DNA of 64,000 bases from Myxococcota bacterium (GTDB taxonomy: Bacteria; Myxococcota_A; UBA796; UBA2385), in the NCBI GenBank assembly GCA_023150805.1, contig JAKLKF010000009.1, positions 36,908-100,907 on the forward strand, read 5' to 3'. The notes below the pieces were generated by a model. That model ran no database searches, was not told where the DNA came from, and saw nothing but the letters and a program-made list of their open reading frames with translations. A program made the position numbers and the translations under genes. Numbering within the stretch: position 1 is the stretch's first letter; each line of letters begins with the position of its first letter. This document shows, in pieces, positions 8,421 to 16,935 of this stretch.

Positions 8421-9284
8421 CTACAGGCGGGACAGGGCCGGCCACCGGGCGCAGGCCCGCTGCCACCACTCGTGCGCCACCTCGGGGTGCAGCAGCACCG
8501 GGTAGGCGGTCAGCGCGACGAAGCTGAACGGTCCCACGTTCATCAGGGCCCAGATCCCCAGGTGCATCGCCACCCCGGCGAGCAGCCACCACGGGTTCAG
8601 CCGACGCAGCAGGACCGCCACCGGGAAGAGCAGCTCGAAGGCGACGGTGAACCACTGCATCGGCAGGTAGAGCCAGCGCTGCCCGCTGACCCACGCCCCC
8701 ATGGCGCTGCCGCCGAACCAGCGGTCGACCAGGTGGAAGGCCAGCACGTCGCCCGTCCACCACACGCCGTCCTCCAGGGCCTTCAGCCCGCCGGTGCTCC
8801 CGTAGAGCGCGGCGTAGAAGACCAGCAGGAACCACCGGCCATAGGGGCTGCGCCACTTGCGGGTCAGCCCCCGCTCGCCGATCGGGCCCAGCAGCAGCCC
8901 GAGCCCGATCCAGGTGATCACGCGATCGTAGGCCTTGATGTTGAAGGCCTCCGCGGCGATGAGCAGCCAGGAGGCGCAGAGCCACAGGATCAGGCCCGGT
9001 CGGGCCAGGCGGCCTCCCACGAGGAGCAGGCCGGCACCGACGACAGCCGCCGCCCACAAGCCGTAGGCCGTGGCCGGCGAGAACACCACGTGGTCGGCGA
9101 GCTGGAAGGGCGGGCGGCTGAACACCATGTCCGTCGAGGCGTAGGCGTCCTCGATGAAGGGCAGGCGCAGGAGGTGGGCAAACACGCAGCCCAGGGCGTA
9201 CAGGACCCGGGCGAGCGCCCAGGGGCCGGCCCACTGCGGTGCGTACAGTCGCGCCAGCCGACCGGAGGTGGGAACCGGTGTCAC
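8421..9284 (-). CDS. HTTM-domain integral membrane protein
   Basis: This 287-residue protein has about six to eight hydrophobic segments. It resembles the HTTM (horizontally transferred transmembrane) domain related to vitamin K-dependent gamma-carboxylase. Typical signs are FNIKAYDRVITW, the YGSTGGLKALEDGVWWTGD loop before several helices, and WFTVAFELLFPVAVLLRR. No fused soluble domain is present. It starts with an ATGA overlap to the 178-residue gene upstream, and the two are surely translated together. The biochemical role of bacterial HTTM proteins outside true carboxylases is not established. Confidence 0.75.
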   Translation of the reverse strand: MTPVPTSGRLARLYAPQWAGPWALARVLYALGCVFAHLLRLPFIEDAYASTDMVFSRPPFQLADHVVFSPATAYGLWAAAVVGAGLLLVGGRLARPGLILWLCASWLLIAAEAFNIKAYDRVITWIGLGLLLGPIGERGLTRKWRSPYGRWFLLVFYAALYGSTGGLKALEDGVWWTGDVLAFHLVDRWFGGSAMGAWVSGQRWLYLPMQWFTVAFELLFPVAVLLRRLNPWWLLAGVAMHLGIWALMNVGPFSFVALTAYPVLLHPEVAHEWWQRACARWPALSRL

Positions 9285-9817
9285 AGCCGTCGCCCGGTCG
9301 GCAGCGGCTGGTGGTCGTCACAGTCCCAGCGCAGGAGCAGGGTGCGCTCGGCCTCTCGCGCCGGCTGCTCCACCTGGCCGAGCGTCTTGGGCCACTCCAC
9401 CTTCCACAGCTCCACGCCGTCGGGTCGCGGCCGGGACCGTCGACACACCGCCTGGGCCAGGGTGTTGCGGTTCTTCGCCTCGCGCCAGAAGGGCTTGCGC
9501 ACGTAGCGTGGCCCGCTCTCCCACCGGGCCGGGAAGAGGGCGTGCAGGTCCACCTCCTGCCAGGCGCCGTCGCGGCGCACGCGGGCCGCGAGGTCCAGGT
9601 GGCGGCGGTCCCGCTCCGTGAACATCTTCCAGGTCGCCGGCCACAGGCTGTAGGGGTGGTCCACCAACCACTGCGGCCAGTCCTCGACGGGGGCGAGGGC
9701 GTAGCGCATGGCCACGCCCTCGTAGACCGCCAGCAGACCCAGCAGCGCCAGGCCGGGCAGGCGCAGCCACGGAGGGGTGGTCCGCTGGTCGGGCCCCTGG
9801 GCCTGCGCCTGCTGCAT
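9281..9817 (-). CDS. Membrane-anchored partner of the HTTM protein
   Basis: This protein of 178 residues has one transmembrane helix near residues 20-40 (LPGLALLGLLAVYEGVAM) and a soluble part of about 135 residues rich in Trp, Arg and His (WPATWKMFTERDRRHLDL). I do not recognise a named family, but such proteins do occur beside HTTM genes. The text MFTERDRR followed by charged strands suggests a beta-rich extracytoplasmic domain. The gene starts 3 nt after the gcdH stop and its end overlaps the HTTM start by 4 nt. It is therefore likely the middle gene of a gcdH-partner-HTTM transcript. Confidence 0.7.
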   Translation of the reverse strand: MQQAQAQGPDQRTTPPWLRLPGLALLGLLAVYEGVAMRYALAPVEDWPQWLVDHPYSLWPATWKMFTERDRRHLDLAARVRRDGAWQEVDLHALFPARWESGPRYVRKPFWREAKNRNTLAQAVCRRSRPRPDGVELWKVEWPKTLGQVEQPAREAERTLLLRWDCDDHQPLPTGRRL

Positions 9818-9820
9818 CCG

Positions 9821-11008
9821 CTACTCGAAGGCGGGGATGCCCGTGATCCACCGCCCCAGGATGAGGTTGTGGATGTCGTGGGTGCCCTCGTAGGTGTAGA
9901 CGCTCTCCAGGTTCGCGGCGTGGCGCATCACCGGGTACTCGTCCAGCACGCCGTTGGCGCCGTGGATGTCGCGGGCAGCGCGCGCGATCTGCAGGGCGAT
10001 GTCGACGTTGTTCATCTTGGCCAGGCTGATCTGCTCGGGGATGACGGTGCCGTTGTCCTTCATCCGGCCGACGTGCAGGGCGAGGAGCTGCCCCTTGGTG
10101 ATCTCGCGCAGCATCCAGGCGAGCTTGTTCTGCACGAGCTGGAAGCTGGCGATGGGCTTGCCGAACTGGATGCGGGACAGCGAGTACTGCCGCGCCGAGT
10201 CGAAGCAGGCCATGGCCGCGCCCAGGGCGCCCCAGGCGATGCCGTAGCGGGCGTTGTTCAGGCAGCCGAAGGGGCCGCCCAGGCCACGCACGTTGGGCAG
10301 CAGGCGGTCCTTGGGGATCCGCACGTCCTGCAGCACCAGCTCGGAGGTGACGCTGGCCTTCAGGCTGTGCTTGCCGTGCATCTCGGGGGCGCTGAAGCCC
10401 TTGTCGTCCTTCTCGACGACGAAGCCGCGGATGACGCCCTCGGCCAGGGTGCCGCCGGGCGGCACCAGCTTGGCCCAGACGATCGCCAGGTCGGCGATGG
10501 TGCCGTTGGTGATCCACATCTTGGCGCCGTTGAGGACGTAGCTGTCCCCGTCCTCCACCGCCTTGGTGATCATGCCGCCGGGGTTGCTGCCGAAGTCGGG
10601 CTCGGTCAGGCCGAAGCAGCCGATCAGCTCGCCCTTGGCCATCTTGGGCAGGTACTTCTGCTTCTGCTCCTCGCTGCCGTACTTCCAGATCGGGAACATG
10701 CACAGCGAGCCCTGGACCGAGACGAAGCTGCGCAGGCCGCTGTCCCCGCGCTCCATCTCCTGGCAGGCCAGCCCGTAGGCGACGTTGCTCATGCCGGCGC
10801 AGCCGTAGCCCTCGAGGTTCATGCCCAGCAGGCCCATCTCGCCGATCTGCGGCACCAGGTGGCGCGGGAAGGTGCCCTTGCGACAGTGCTCCTCGATGAC
10901 GGGGATGACGTTGTCGTCGACCCAGCCGCGCACGAGGTCGCGGACCATGCGCTCCTCGTCGCTGAGGTGCGCGTCCACGTTGTAGAAGTCGAGTCCTTCG
11001 AACGCCAT
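9821..11008 (-). CDS. gcdH: Glutaryl-CoA dehydrogenase
   Basis: At 395 residues this is a full-length acyl-CoA dehydrogenase. It oxidises and decarboxylates glutaryl-CoA to crotonyl-CoA in lysine and tryptophan breakdown, passing electrons to ETF. Family signs: CFGLTEPDFGSNPGGM (substrate/FAD region), MWITNG, the RIQFGKPIASFQLVQNKLA helix, and the C-terminal block with catalytic base Glu374 in TYEGTHDIHNLILGR followed by ITGIPAF. That last block is typical of glutaryl-CoA dehydrogenases rather than other acyl-CoA dehydrogenases. A promoter-like TTGCCC-N17-TACCCC lies upstream. The gene is divergent from a class III aminotransferase. Confidence 0.92.
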   Translation of the reverse strand: MAFEGLDFYNVDAHLSDEERMVRDLVRGWVDDNVIPVIEEHCRKGTFPRHLVPQIGEMGLLGMNLEGYGCAGMSNVAYGLACQEMERGDSGLRSFVSVQGSLCMFPIWKYGSEEQKQKYLPKMAKGELIGCFGLTEPDFGSNPGGMITKAVEDGDSYVLNGAKMWITNGTIADLAIVWAKLVPPGGTLAEGVIRGFVVEKDDKGFSAPEMHGKHSLKASVTSELVLQDVRIPKDRLLPNVRGLGGPFGCLNNARYGIAWGALGAAMACFDSARQYSLSRIQFGKPIASFQLVQNKLAWMLREITKGQLLALHVGRMKDNGTVIPEQISLAKMNNVDIALQIARAARDIHGANGVLDEYPVMRHAANLESVYTYEGTHDIHNLILGRWITGIPAFE

Positions 11009-11053
11009 GGCAGCCTCGATCAGGCCCCGCGGGGCCGTGGGGGGGAAGGGCTC

Positions 11054-11082
11054 GGGGTAGCCCAACCGAGGGCTTGGGGCAA
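11054..11082 (-). promoter_or_regulatory. Candidate sigma70-type promoter of gcdH
   Basis: On the minus strand TTGCCC (11077-11082) and TACCCC (11054-11059) are 17 nt apart. The start codon at 11008 is about 45 nt downstream. The same -35 word with the same spacing appears before the gene starting at 20771. Confidence 0.5.
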
Positions 11083-11200
11083 TCGCGCCCCTCGCTGGAC
11101 ACGGGGTGTTCACGCCCGCGCCGTGGCGCCGCGGTCGCCCCGCCGGATTAGGACGGACGGCCTCTTCCCCCCCCGCAGGCCACCGCGCCGGAGGTTCCCC

Positions 11201-12691
11201 ATGTCCGTCCTCGCCAAGCTCCAGGAGATCCGCGACCACAGCGGGCCACGCCGCACCCGGGGCGTGCCGGACGACGCCCTGTCCGCCTTCGCTGCGACCG
11301 ATCCCAGCCTGGTCCAGGCCGTCGATCACGCCCTGGCGCTGCACCGCCAGCACCGACAGGACCACCCGGCCCTGGTGGCGATGGCCGAGGCGGAGCTGGT
11401 CGTGCACGTCCAGGGCGGCCTGGTCAACTTCTACAAGCCCGAGACGGTCAACCCCTACGTCGCCCTGGCGGCAAAGGGCCCCTGGATCGTCACGACCCAC
11501 GGCGCGGTGGTCCACGACAACGGCGGCTACGGCATGCTCGGCCAGGGCCACAACCCCGACGCGGTGATGGAGGCCCTCTCCCGTCCCCAGGTGATGGCCA
11601 ACGTGATGACCCCCAGCCTGAGCCACCTGGCCTTCGACCAGAAGATGCGGCGGGAGCTGGGCCACACGCGCGCCGAGGGCTGCCCCTTCGCGCGCTTCAT
11701 CTGCCTGAACTCGGGCAGCGAGTCGGTGACGGTCGCGCGCCGGCTGGCCGACGTCAACGCCCTGCGCATGGTCGGCCCCGGCGGCCGGCACCAGGGGCGG
11801 GTCGTCAAGGCCCTGGCCATCAAGGGCGGCTTCCACGGTCGCACCGACGGCCCGGCCCGCATCTCCGACTCCTGCCGGGACGCCTACGAGAAGCACCTCG
11901 CCAGCTTCCGGGACCACAGCGATCTCGTCGTCGTCGAGCAGAACGACGTGGCCGCGCTGGAGCAGGCCTTCGCCCAGGCCGAGGCCCGGGGCTGGTACTT
12001 CGACGCGGTCTACATGGAGCCCGTGCAGGGCGAGGGCGCCCCCGGGCGCGCCATCACCCGCGCCTTCTACGACCGCGCCGTCGAGCTGATCCGCGCCATG
12101 GGCGGCCTGGTCGTGGTCGACAGCATCCAGGCCGGCCTGCGCGCCCAGGGCGTGCTCTCGCTGGTCGACTACCCCGGCTTCCAGGACGCCGCGGTCCCCG
12201 ACGTGGAGACCTGGTCGAAGGCGCTCAACGCCGGCCAGTACCCGCTCTCGGTGCTGGGCCTCTCGCAGCGCGCGGCCGACATCTACGTCAAGGGCGTCTA
12301 CGGCAACACGATGACGACCAACCCGCGCGCGCTGGACGTGGCCTGCGCGGTGCTCGACAGCATCACGCCGGCCCTGCGGGAGAACATCCGGCGGCAGGGC
12401 CGGGCCTTCCTGGCCGGCCTGGAGGCGATGCAGGCCGAGTTCCCCGGCCTCATCCGCCTGGTGCAGGGCACGGGCCTGCTCTTCTGCGCCGAGCTCGACC
12501 CTGCGGTGCCGGTGGTGGCCTTCGACAGCCCCGAGGAGCGCTGCCGCCTGGCGGGCCTGGGCGTGGTGCACGGCGGGGTCAACGCGCTGCGCTTCACCCC
12601 GCACTTCGGCATCACGGACGCCGAGGTGACCCTGGTGCTGGACCTGCTGCGCGAGGTGCTGCAGGGGCTGTCGGCCCAGAAGGCCGCCTGA
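11201..12691 (+). CDS. PLP-dependent class III aminotransferase
   Basis: The protein has 496 residues, somewhat longer than usual for the family. The class III fold is seen in GGYGMLGQGHNP, LNSGSESVTVARRLADV, FHGRTDGPARISDS, the ExxQGEGA segment (YMEPVQGEGAPG), VVDSIQAGLRAQG, and the PLP-binding Lys340 in TWSKALNAGQYPLS. The C-terminal part (GNTMTTNPRALDVA, RQGRAFLAGLEAM) is also typical. The substrate is uncertain. Because it sits opposite glutaryl-CoA dehydrogenase, a lysine, aminoadipate or 5-aminovalerate aminotransferase is a reasonable but unproven guess. A GGAGG Shine-Dalgarno lies at 11190-11194. Confidence 0.85.
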   Translation: MSVLAKLQEIRDHSGPRRTRGVPDDALSAFAATDPSLVQAVDHALALHRQHRQDHPALVAMAEAELVVHVQGGLVNFYKPETVNPYVALAAKGPWIVTTHGAVVHDNGGYGMLGQGHNPDAVMEALSRPQVMANVMTPSLSHLAFDQKMRRELGHTRAEGCPFARFICLNSGSESVTVARRLADVNALRMVGPGGRHQGRVVKALAIKGGFHGRTDGPARISDSCRDAYEKHLASFRDHSDLVVVEQNDVAALEQAFAQAEARGWYFDAVYMEPVQGEGAPGRAITRAFYDRAVELIRAMGGLVVVDSIQAGLRAQGVLSLVDYPGFQDAAVPDVETWSKALNAGQYPLSVLGLSQRAADIYVKGVYGNTMTTNPRALDVACAVLDSITPALRENIRRQGRAFLAGLEAMQAEFPGLIRLVQGTGLLFCAELDPAVPVVAFDSPEERCRLAGLGVVHGGVNALRFTPHFGITDAEVTLVLDLLREVLQGLSAQKAA

Positions 12692-12697
12692 CCGGGC

Positions 12698-14263
12698 TCA
12701 GTTGGCGTAGGACAAGGCGGCCAGGTCCCAGGCCATCTCGACGGGGGCCTGGTCGTCGGTGAGCACGCGGGCCTGCTCCCAGCCGGGGACCGGGCCCTTC
12801 ACCTTGGCGCGGTAGCGGCCGCGGATCCGGTCGTAGGCGGTGGTCCGGAAGCCCTCCTCCAGCCGGTTCGCCGCCAGGTAGGGGTCGGTCGGCCGCTTCA
12901 TCGCGAAGATGACGTCGTTGGACTGGGTCGCCTGGACCCACACCACCTCGTCGAAGACCTCGCGCATCGTCCGGTAGATCATCGCCGCCAGGCCGCGGGA
13001 CACGCCGCGGATGCTGGCCACGTTCACGGCCAGCACGCCGCCGTCCTCCAGGTGGTCGTGCACCTGCTGGAAGAACTCGACGGTGACCAGGTGGAAGGGG
13101 ATGTAGGGCTGCCGGTAGGCGTCCATCAGCACCACGTCGAAGCGCTTCTCGGTGCTCTGGATGTAGATCCGACCGTCCATCACCACCGGCTGGATGCGCG
13201 GGTCGTCGTTGTCCAGGAAGCGCTTGCCCACCTCGACCACCTCGCCGTCGATCTCCACGCCGACCACGCGCGCCTGGGGGAAGGCGTCGAGGAACTGCCG
13301 CGCGATGGTCCCACCGGCCAGGCCGACGATCAGCACGTCGGGGTCGGGGTGCACCTGCTCCATCCACAGCGGCGCGGTGGCCATGTAGGTCCACACGCCC
13401 CGGATCTCCCTGGTCGGATCCGGGCACTTCACCGAGTGCACCCCCACGCCCTCGTTCAGGTACAGGTGCCAGGCGTCGGGACAGTCTCCGTAGGGCTCCT
13501 GCACCACCTGGATGAAGTGGTAGACGCTCTCTCCCTCGTAGACGGTGCCCTCCATCGGGCGCACGCTCCCGGCGGGCAGCAACAGCAGGGCCAGGGCGGC
13601 GGCGCCCACCGCGGCGGCGCGACCGCGGGAGAACAGGCCCAGGCTGCTGACGACGAGCAGGGTGGCCCCGATCGCCAGGAAGGTGCGACGCACGCCGAGC
13701 AGGGGGACCAGGACCAGGGCGGGCAGGAAGGAGCCCAGGATGCTGCCGAAGGTCGAGAGCGCGTACAGGCGCCCGGCGGCCTTGCCGGCGTCCTCGATCC
13801 GGTAGACGGCGAGCCGCACCGCCCAGGGGCTGACGGTGCCCATCAAGGTCACGGGGATCGCCAGCAGCAGGATGGTGCCCAGCAGGCCGCCGACCAGGCT
13901 GGCCACCGCGACCGCCGGGTTGCTCAGCTCCTCGCCCTGGACCAGGGGCCGGAGGACCGCGCTGGCGCCCCGCAGGATGGGCTGGCTGACCAGCGGCAGG
14001 GCGAGCACGAAGCCGGCCGCGACCGCCGTGGTGGCGCTCAGCCGGCGCAGGGTCGGGTGCCGGTCACCCCACCGCCCCCCCAGCCAGTAGCCCAGGCTCA
14101 GGAAGGCCATCATCGACCCGATCAGCACCGTCGTGACGATGAGCGAGGTCCCGAAGTACGGCGCCAGCAGGCGCAGTCCGGTCATCTCGACCGCCATCAC
14201 GGACATGCCGCTGGTGAAGACCAGGACGGGCAGGAGGGCGGAGGCGCGGGGGGCGTCGGACAT
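12698..14263 (-). CDS. Membrane-fused spermidine-synthase-like protein
   Basis: The 521-residue protein has two halves. Residues 1 to about 225 form roughly six or more transmembrane helices (FTSGMSVMAVEMTGLRLLAPYFG is the typical first one). Residues from about 250 on form a Rossmann-like domain similar to polyamine aminopropyltransferases: IVGLAGGTIARQFLDAFP for the nucleotide loop, GVEIDGEVVEVGKRF, RIQPVVMDGRIYIQ and FDVVLMDAYRQPYIPFHLVT. This is the fused MFS/spermidine-synthase type. Such proteins are widespread in Myxococcota and related groups, and the true substrate is often unknown. It converges on the aminotransferase gene with only 6 nt between. Confidence 0.82.
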   Translation of the reverse strand: MSDAPRASALLPVLVFTSGMSVMAVEMTGLRLLAPYFGTSLIVTTVLIGSMMAFLSLGYWLGGRWGDRHPTLRRLSATTAVAAGFVLALPLVSQPILRGASAVLRPLVQGEELSNPAVAVASLVGGLLGTILLLAIPVTLMGTVSPWAVRLAVYRIEDAGKAAGRLYALSTFGSILGSFLPALVLVPLLGVRRTFLAIGATLLVVSSLGLFSRGRAAAVGAAALALLLLPAGSVRPMEGTVYEGESVYHFIQVVQEPYGDCPDAWHLYLNEGVGVHSVKCPDPTREIRGVWTYMATAPLWMEQVHPDPDVLIVGLAGGTIARQFLDAFPQARVVGVEIDGEVVEVGKRFLDNDDPRIQPVVMDGRIYIQSTEKRFDVVLMDAYRQPYIPFHLVTVEFFQQVHDHLEDGGVLAVNVASIRGVSRGLAAMIYRTMREVFDEVVWVQATQSNDVIFAMKRPTDPYLAANRLEEGFRTTAYDRIRGRYRAKVKGPVPGWEQARVLTDDQAPVEMAWDLAALSYAN

Positions 14264-14335
14264 CGGGGCTCCCGGGAGGACGGTCGCTCCTATCGGCCCC
14301 CGCGGACCGCGGCCCTCCGAAGCGACAGGTCGACC

Positions 14336-14719
14336 TCAGCGCGCGCCGAGCTGCTCGAGCGCCTCGCGGGCGGCGCGCCGGACCTCGACCGAGCTGTCGC
14401 GCACGCGGGCCTCGAGGTGGGTGATCGCCTCCTTGGCGCGCAGGTCCTCCAGCGCGCGGCAGGCCTCGGCCCGCACGTCGGCGTCGGGGTCGGCGAGGGC
14501 CGCGATCACGGGCTCCACCGCCCGTCGGTCCCCGGTGAAGCCCAGGAGCTGCACGGCGTAGAAGCGCAGCAGCGGGTCCTTCCGGCTCTGCTGGTAGCAC
14601 TCGACCAGGTCGGGGATCGCCTCGCCCCGGTCGAAGAGGATCGCGTCGAAGGCAGCGTCGGCGCGGGTGGGTTCCGGATCCTTCAGGGCGTTGAAGAGGT
14701 CCTTGTAGCGCGGGCGCAT
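14336..14719 (-). CDS. Small HEAT-repeat protein
   Basis: This 127-residue protein is made almost only of helical HEAT-like repeats: LRFYAVQLLGFTGDRRAVEPVIAAL, then DPDADVRAEACRALEDLRAKEAITHLEA and a last unit DSSVEVRRAAREALEQLG. There is no signal peptide, so it is likely a cytoplasmic protein-binding scaffold. The start at MRPRYKDLF (14719) was preferred over an upstream ATG at 14818, because that extension is a low-complexity Pro/Ser run that is only the complement of a G-rich tract. It lies downstream of no other gene on its strand. Confidence 0.78.
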   Translation of the reverse strand: MRPRYKDLFNALKDPEPTRADAAFDAILFDRGEAIPDLVECYQQSRKDPLLRFYAVQLLGFTGDRRAVEPVIAALADPDADVRAEACRALEDLRAKEAITHLEARVRDSSVEVRRAAREALEQLGAR

Positions 14720-14764
14720 CGCGGTACCGCCGGGGCGAGCGTGGAGAGGGGGTGCCGACCCGGT

Positions 14765-14799
14765 GGGGGGAGGGGAGGGGTCGGGCGAGGGAGGTGGGG
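14765..14799 (+). other. G-quadruplex-forming tract
   Basis: Seven runs of G lie within 35 nt on the plus strand (runs of 6, 4, 4, 3, 3, 2 and 4). This meets the usual G3+ pattern for an intramolecular quadruplex. It sits in the 272-nt divergent spacer between the HEAT gene and surE, 46 nt upstream of the HEAT start codon. Confidence 0.5.
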
Positions 14800-14991
14800 A
14801 CGGCCCGCAGGAGATCAACGGCAGCGCAGCGGTGCGGAGGGCAGGTGCGGGGCAGCGCGGGAGAGCGGCAGGGAGAGCGTGCGGGCCCGTCGTCCGCGTG
14901 GGGCCTAAACAACCGCGGGGCGGCCGGCAACCGGCGCACGGTGACGAGGCTGGGGCGGCCGCCGCCCGGCGACACGTTAGGCAGGGCCGCC

Positions 14992-15765
14992 ATGCTCCTC
15001 CTCGTCTCCAACGATGACGGCATCGATGCGCCCGGCATCGACGCCCTCGCCCGCGCCCTCTCCCCGCTGGGGCAGGTGCTCGTGGTCGCGCCCCACACCG
15101 AGCGGAGCGCCCAGAGCCATGCCCTGACGATGCACGAGCCCTTGCGCGTCACCGAGCGCGCGCCGGGCCGCTTCGCCTGCTCGGGGCAGCCCGCCGACTG
15201 CGTCTACCTGGGCGTGCATCACCTGTGCGCGCAGCGGCCGACCGCCGTGATCTCGGGGATCAACCGCGGCAGCAACCTGGGTGACGACGTGCACTACTCG
15301 GGCACCGTGGGCGCGGCCGAGGAGGCGGCGCTCATGGGCCTGCCCGCGCTGGCCGTCAGCCTGCACCCCGACCGGGAGCGCGCGCCCGACCACCACTGGG
15401 ACACGGCCGCCGTCCTGGCGGTCCGGGTGCTGCGCGCGATGCTGGCCGACCCGCTGCCGCCGCGGGTCTTCCTGAACCTCAACGTGCCCGACCGCCCCCT
15501 GTCCGAGGTGCCCGGCGTGCGCCCGGCCTCCCTGGGGCGTCGCGAGTACAAGCCGCTGGTCGCCGAGAGCCGGGACCCGCGCGGCCGGGAGTACTACTGG
15601 GTCGGCGGCGCGCCCCTGGGCTTCGACGAGACCGAGGGGACCGACGGCTACTGGTTCGCGCGGGGCTGGGCGACGCTCACCCCCCTGCACCCGGATCACA
15701 CGCACCGCGCCACCCTCGACCGACTGTCCCGCTGGGACGCGCTCAGCTCGGAGTCCGCTGGATGA
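14992..15765 (+). CDS. surE: 5'/3'-nucleotidase SurE
   Basis: At 257 residues this is of normal length. It is a metal-dependent phosphatase that removes phosphate from nucleoside 5'- and 3'-monophosphates. The N-terminus MLLLVSNDDGIDAPGI carries the metal-binding Asp8-Asp9; APHTERSAQSHALT and ISGINRGSNLGDDVHYSGTVGAAEEA contain the other ligands and the family signature. The end of surE overlaps the start of the DedA-like gene by ATGA. The region just upstream holds CGTTAGG 9-14 nt before the ATG and no clear Shine-Dalgarno. Confidence 0.95.
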   Translation: MLLLVSNDDGIDAPGIDALARALSPLGQVLVVAPHTERSAQSHALTMHEPLRVTERAPGRFACSGQPADCVYLGVHHLCAQRPTAVISGINRGSNLGDDVHYSGTVGAAEEAALMGLPALAVSLHPDRERAPDHHWDTAAVLAVRVLRAMLADPLPPRVFLNLNVPDRPLSEVPGVRPASLGRREYKPLVAESRDPRGREYYWVGGAPLGFDETEGTDGYWFARGWATLTPLHPDHTHRATLDRLSRWDALSSESAG

Positions 15766-16361
15766 ACCCCTTCACCCTGCTGCGCCGGTCCTACGACTGG
15801 GTGTTGTCCTGGGCGGACAGCCGCTACGGCGCCGTGGCCCTCTTCCTGTTGGCCTTCGCCGAGTCCAGCTTCTTCCCCATCCCGCCGGACGTGCTGCTGA
15901 TGGCGCTGGCGCTGGGTGCGCGCAAGAAGTCGCTGACCTTCGCGTTGATCTGCTCGATCGCCAGCGTGCTGGGCGGGCTGGCCGGCTACGCGATCGGGGC
16001 CTTCGCCTTCGACACCATCGGCAAGCCGATCATCGAGTTCTACGGGGCGGCCGACAAGTACGACTCGGTCGGCAAGCTCTACGAGGAGCACGGCTTCTGG
16101 ATCGTCTTCCTCGCCGGCTTCACGCCCATCCCCTACAAGGTGATCACCATCGCCGGGGGTGTGTTCAAGATCTCGCTGCTGCCCTTCACCATTGCGTCGA
16201 TCGTGGGCCGCTCGGCGCGCTTCTTCCTCGTCGCCGGGCTGATCTACGCCTTCGGCGAGCCGGTGAAGGCCTTCATCGACAAGTGGTTCAACCTCCTCAC
16301 CGTGGTCTTCAGCGTGCTGCTCATCGGCGGCTTCGTCCTGTTGAAGGCCATGGCCCACTGA
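15762..16361 (+). CDS. DedA/YqaA-family inner membrane protein
   Basis: The protein has 199 residues and four to five hydrophobic segments. The DedA (SNARE-associated/VTT) pattern is visible: AESSFFPIPPDVLLM near the N-terminus, GGLAGYAIGAF, the FLAGFTPIPYKVITIAGG re-entrant segment and GRSARFFLVAGLIYAFGEPV. The version lacking the second acidic DedA hallmarks and of this length is the YqaA type. DedA proteins are thought to act in lipid flipping and membrane homeostasis. The gene is coupled to surE by a 4-nt overlap. Confidence 0.9.
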   Translation: MNPFTLLRRSYDWVLSWADSRYGAVALFLLAFAESSFFPIPPDVLLMALALGARKKSLTFALICSIASVLGGLAGYAIGAFAFDTIGKPIIEFYGAADKYDSVGKLYEEHGFWIVFLAGFTPIPYKVITIAGGVFKISLLPFTIASIVGRSARFFLVAGLIYAFGEPVKAFIDKWFNLLTVVFSVLLIGGFVLLKAMAH

Positions 16362-16407
16362 CCCTCCACCGACCGCCCTCCGCCCTCCTCACGCCCCGGG
16401 AGCCGAC

Positions 16408-16935
16408 GTGCACGACCTCGAGAGCCGCCTGAAGGCCACCATCCGCGACATCCCCGACTTCCCCAAGCCCGGCATCCTGTTCAAGGACATCACCCCGGTG
16501 CTGGCCGACCCCAAGCTGCTGCGGGCGACGATCGACTGGTTCGCGGAGCTGTACGCCGGCGAGAAGATCGACGTGGTGGTCGGCATGGAGTCCCGCGGCT
16601 TCCTGTTCGGCGCGCCGCTGGCCATGGAGCTGTCGGCGGCCTTCGCGCCCGCCCGCAAGCCCGGGAAGCTGCCCTACGACCGGGTCAGCGTGGAGTACAC
16701 GCTGGAGTACGGCACCGCGACCCTGGAGCTGCACTCCGACGCGGTCAAGGCGGGCGACCGCGTGCTGATCGTCGACGACCTGCTGGCCACCGGCGGGACC
16801 GCCCGCGCGACCTGCGACCTGGTGGAGAAGCTGGGCGGCGAGGTCGTGGCCGCGTGCTTCGTGGTCGAGCTGGGCTTCCTGCCCGGTCGGCAGGCGCTCG
16901 GCGGCGTGCCGGTGCGGTCGATCCTGACCTACTGA
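16408..16935 (+). CDS. apt: Adenine phosphoribosyltransferase
   Basis: This 175-residue enzyme makes AMP from adenine and PRPP (purine salvage). The 13-residue PRPP loop is VLIVDDLLATGGT, and FPKPGILFKDITPVL and GMESRGFLFGAPLA are typical of Apt. The best start is GTG at 16408, which gives the usual short N-terminus and has GGGAG upstream. It is separated from dedA by 46 nt. Its last 7 nt overlap the end of coaE on the opposite strand. Confidence 0.95.
   Translation: MHDLESRLKATIRDIPDFPKPGILFKDITPVLADPKLLRATIDWFAELYAGEKIDVVVGMESRGFLFGAPLAMELSAAFAPARKPGKLPYDRVSVEYTLEYGTATLELHSDAVKAGDRVLIVDDLLATGGTARATCDLVEKLGGEVVAACFVVELGFLPGRQALGGVPVRSILTY

Noticed and set aside
14720..14818. Extended start of the HEAT protein
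   Set aside because: The extra residues are a Pro/Ser run complementary to the G-rich tract; MRPRYKDLF is a better N-terminus.
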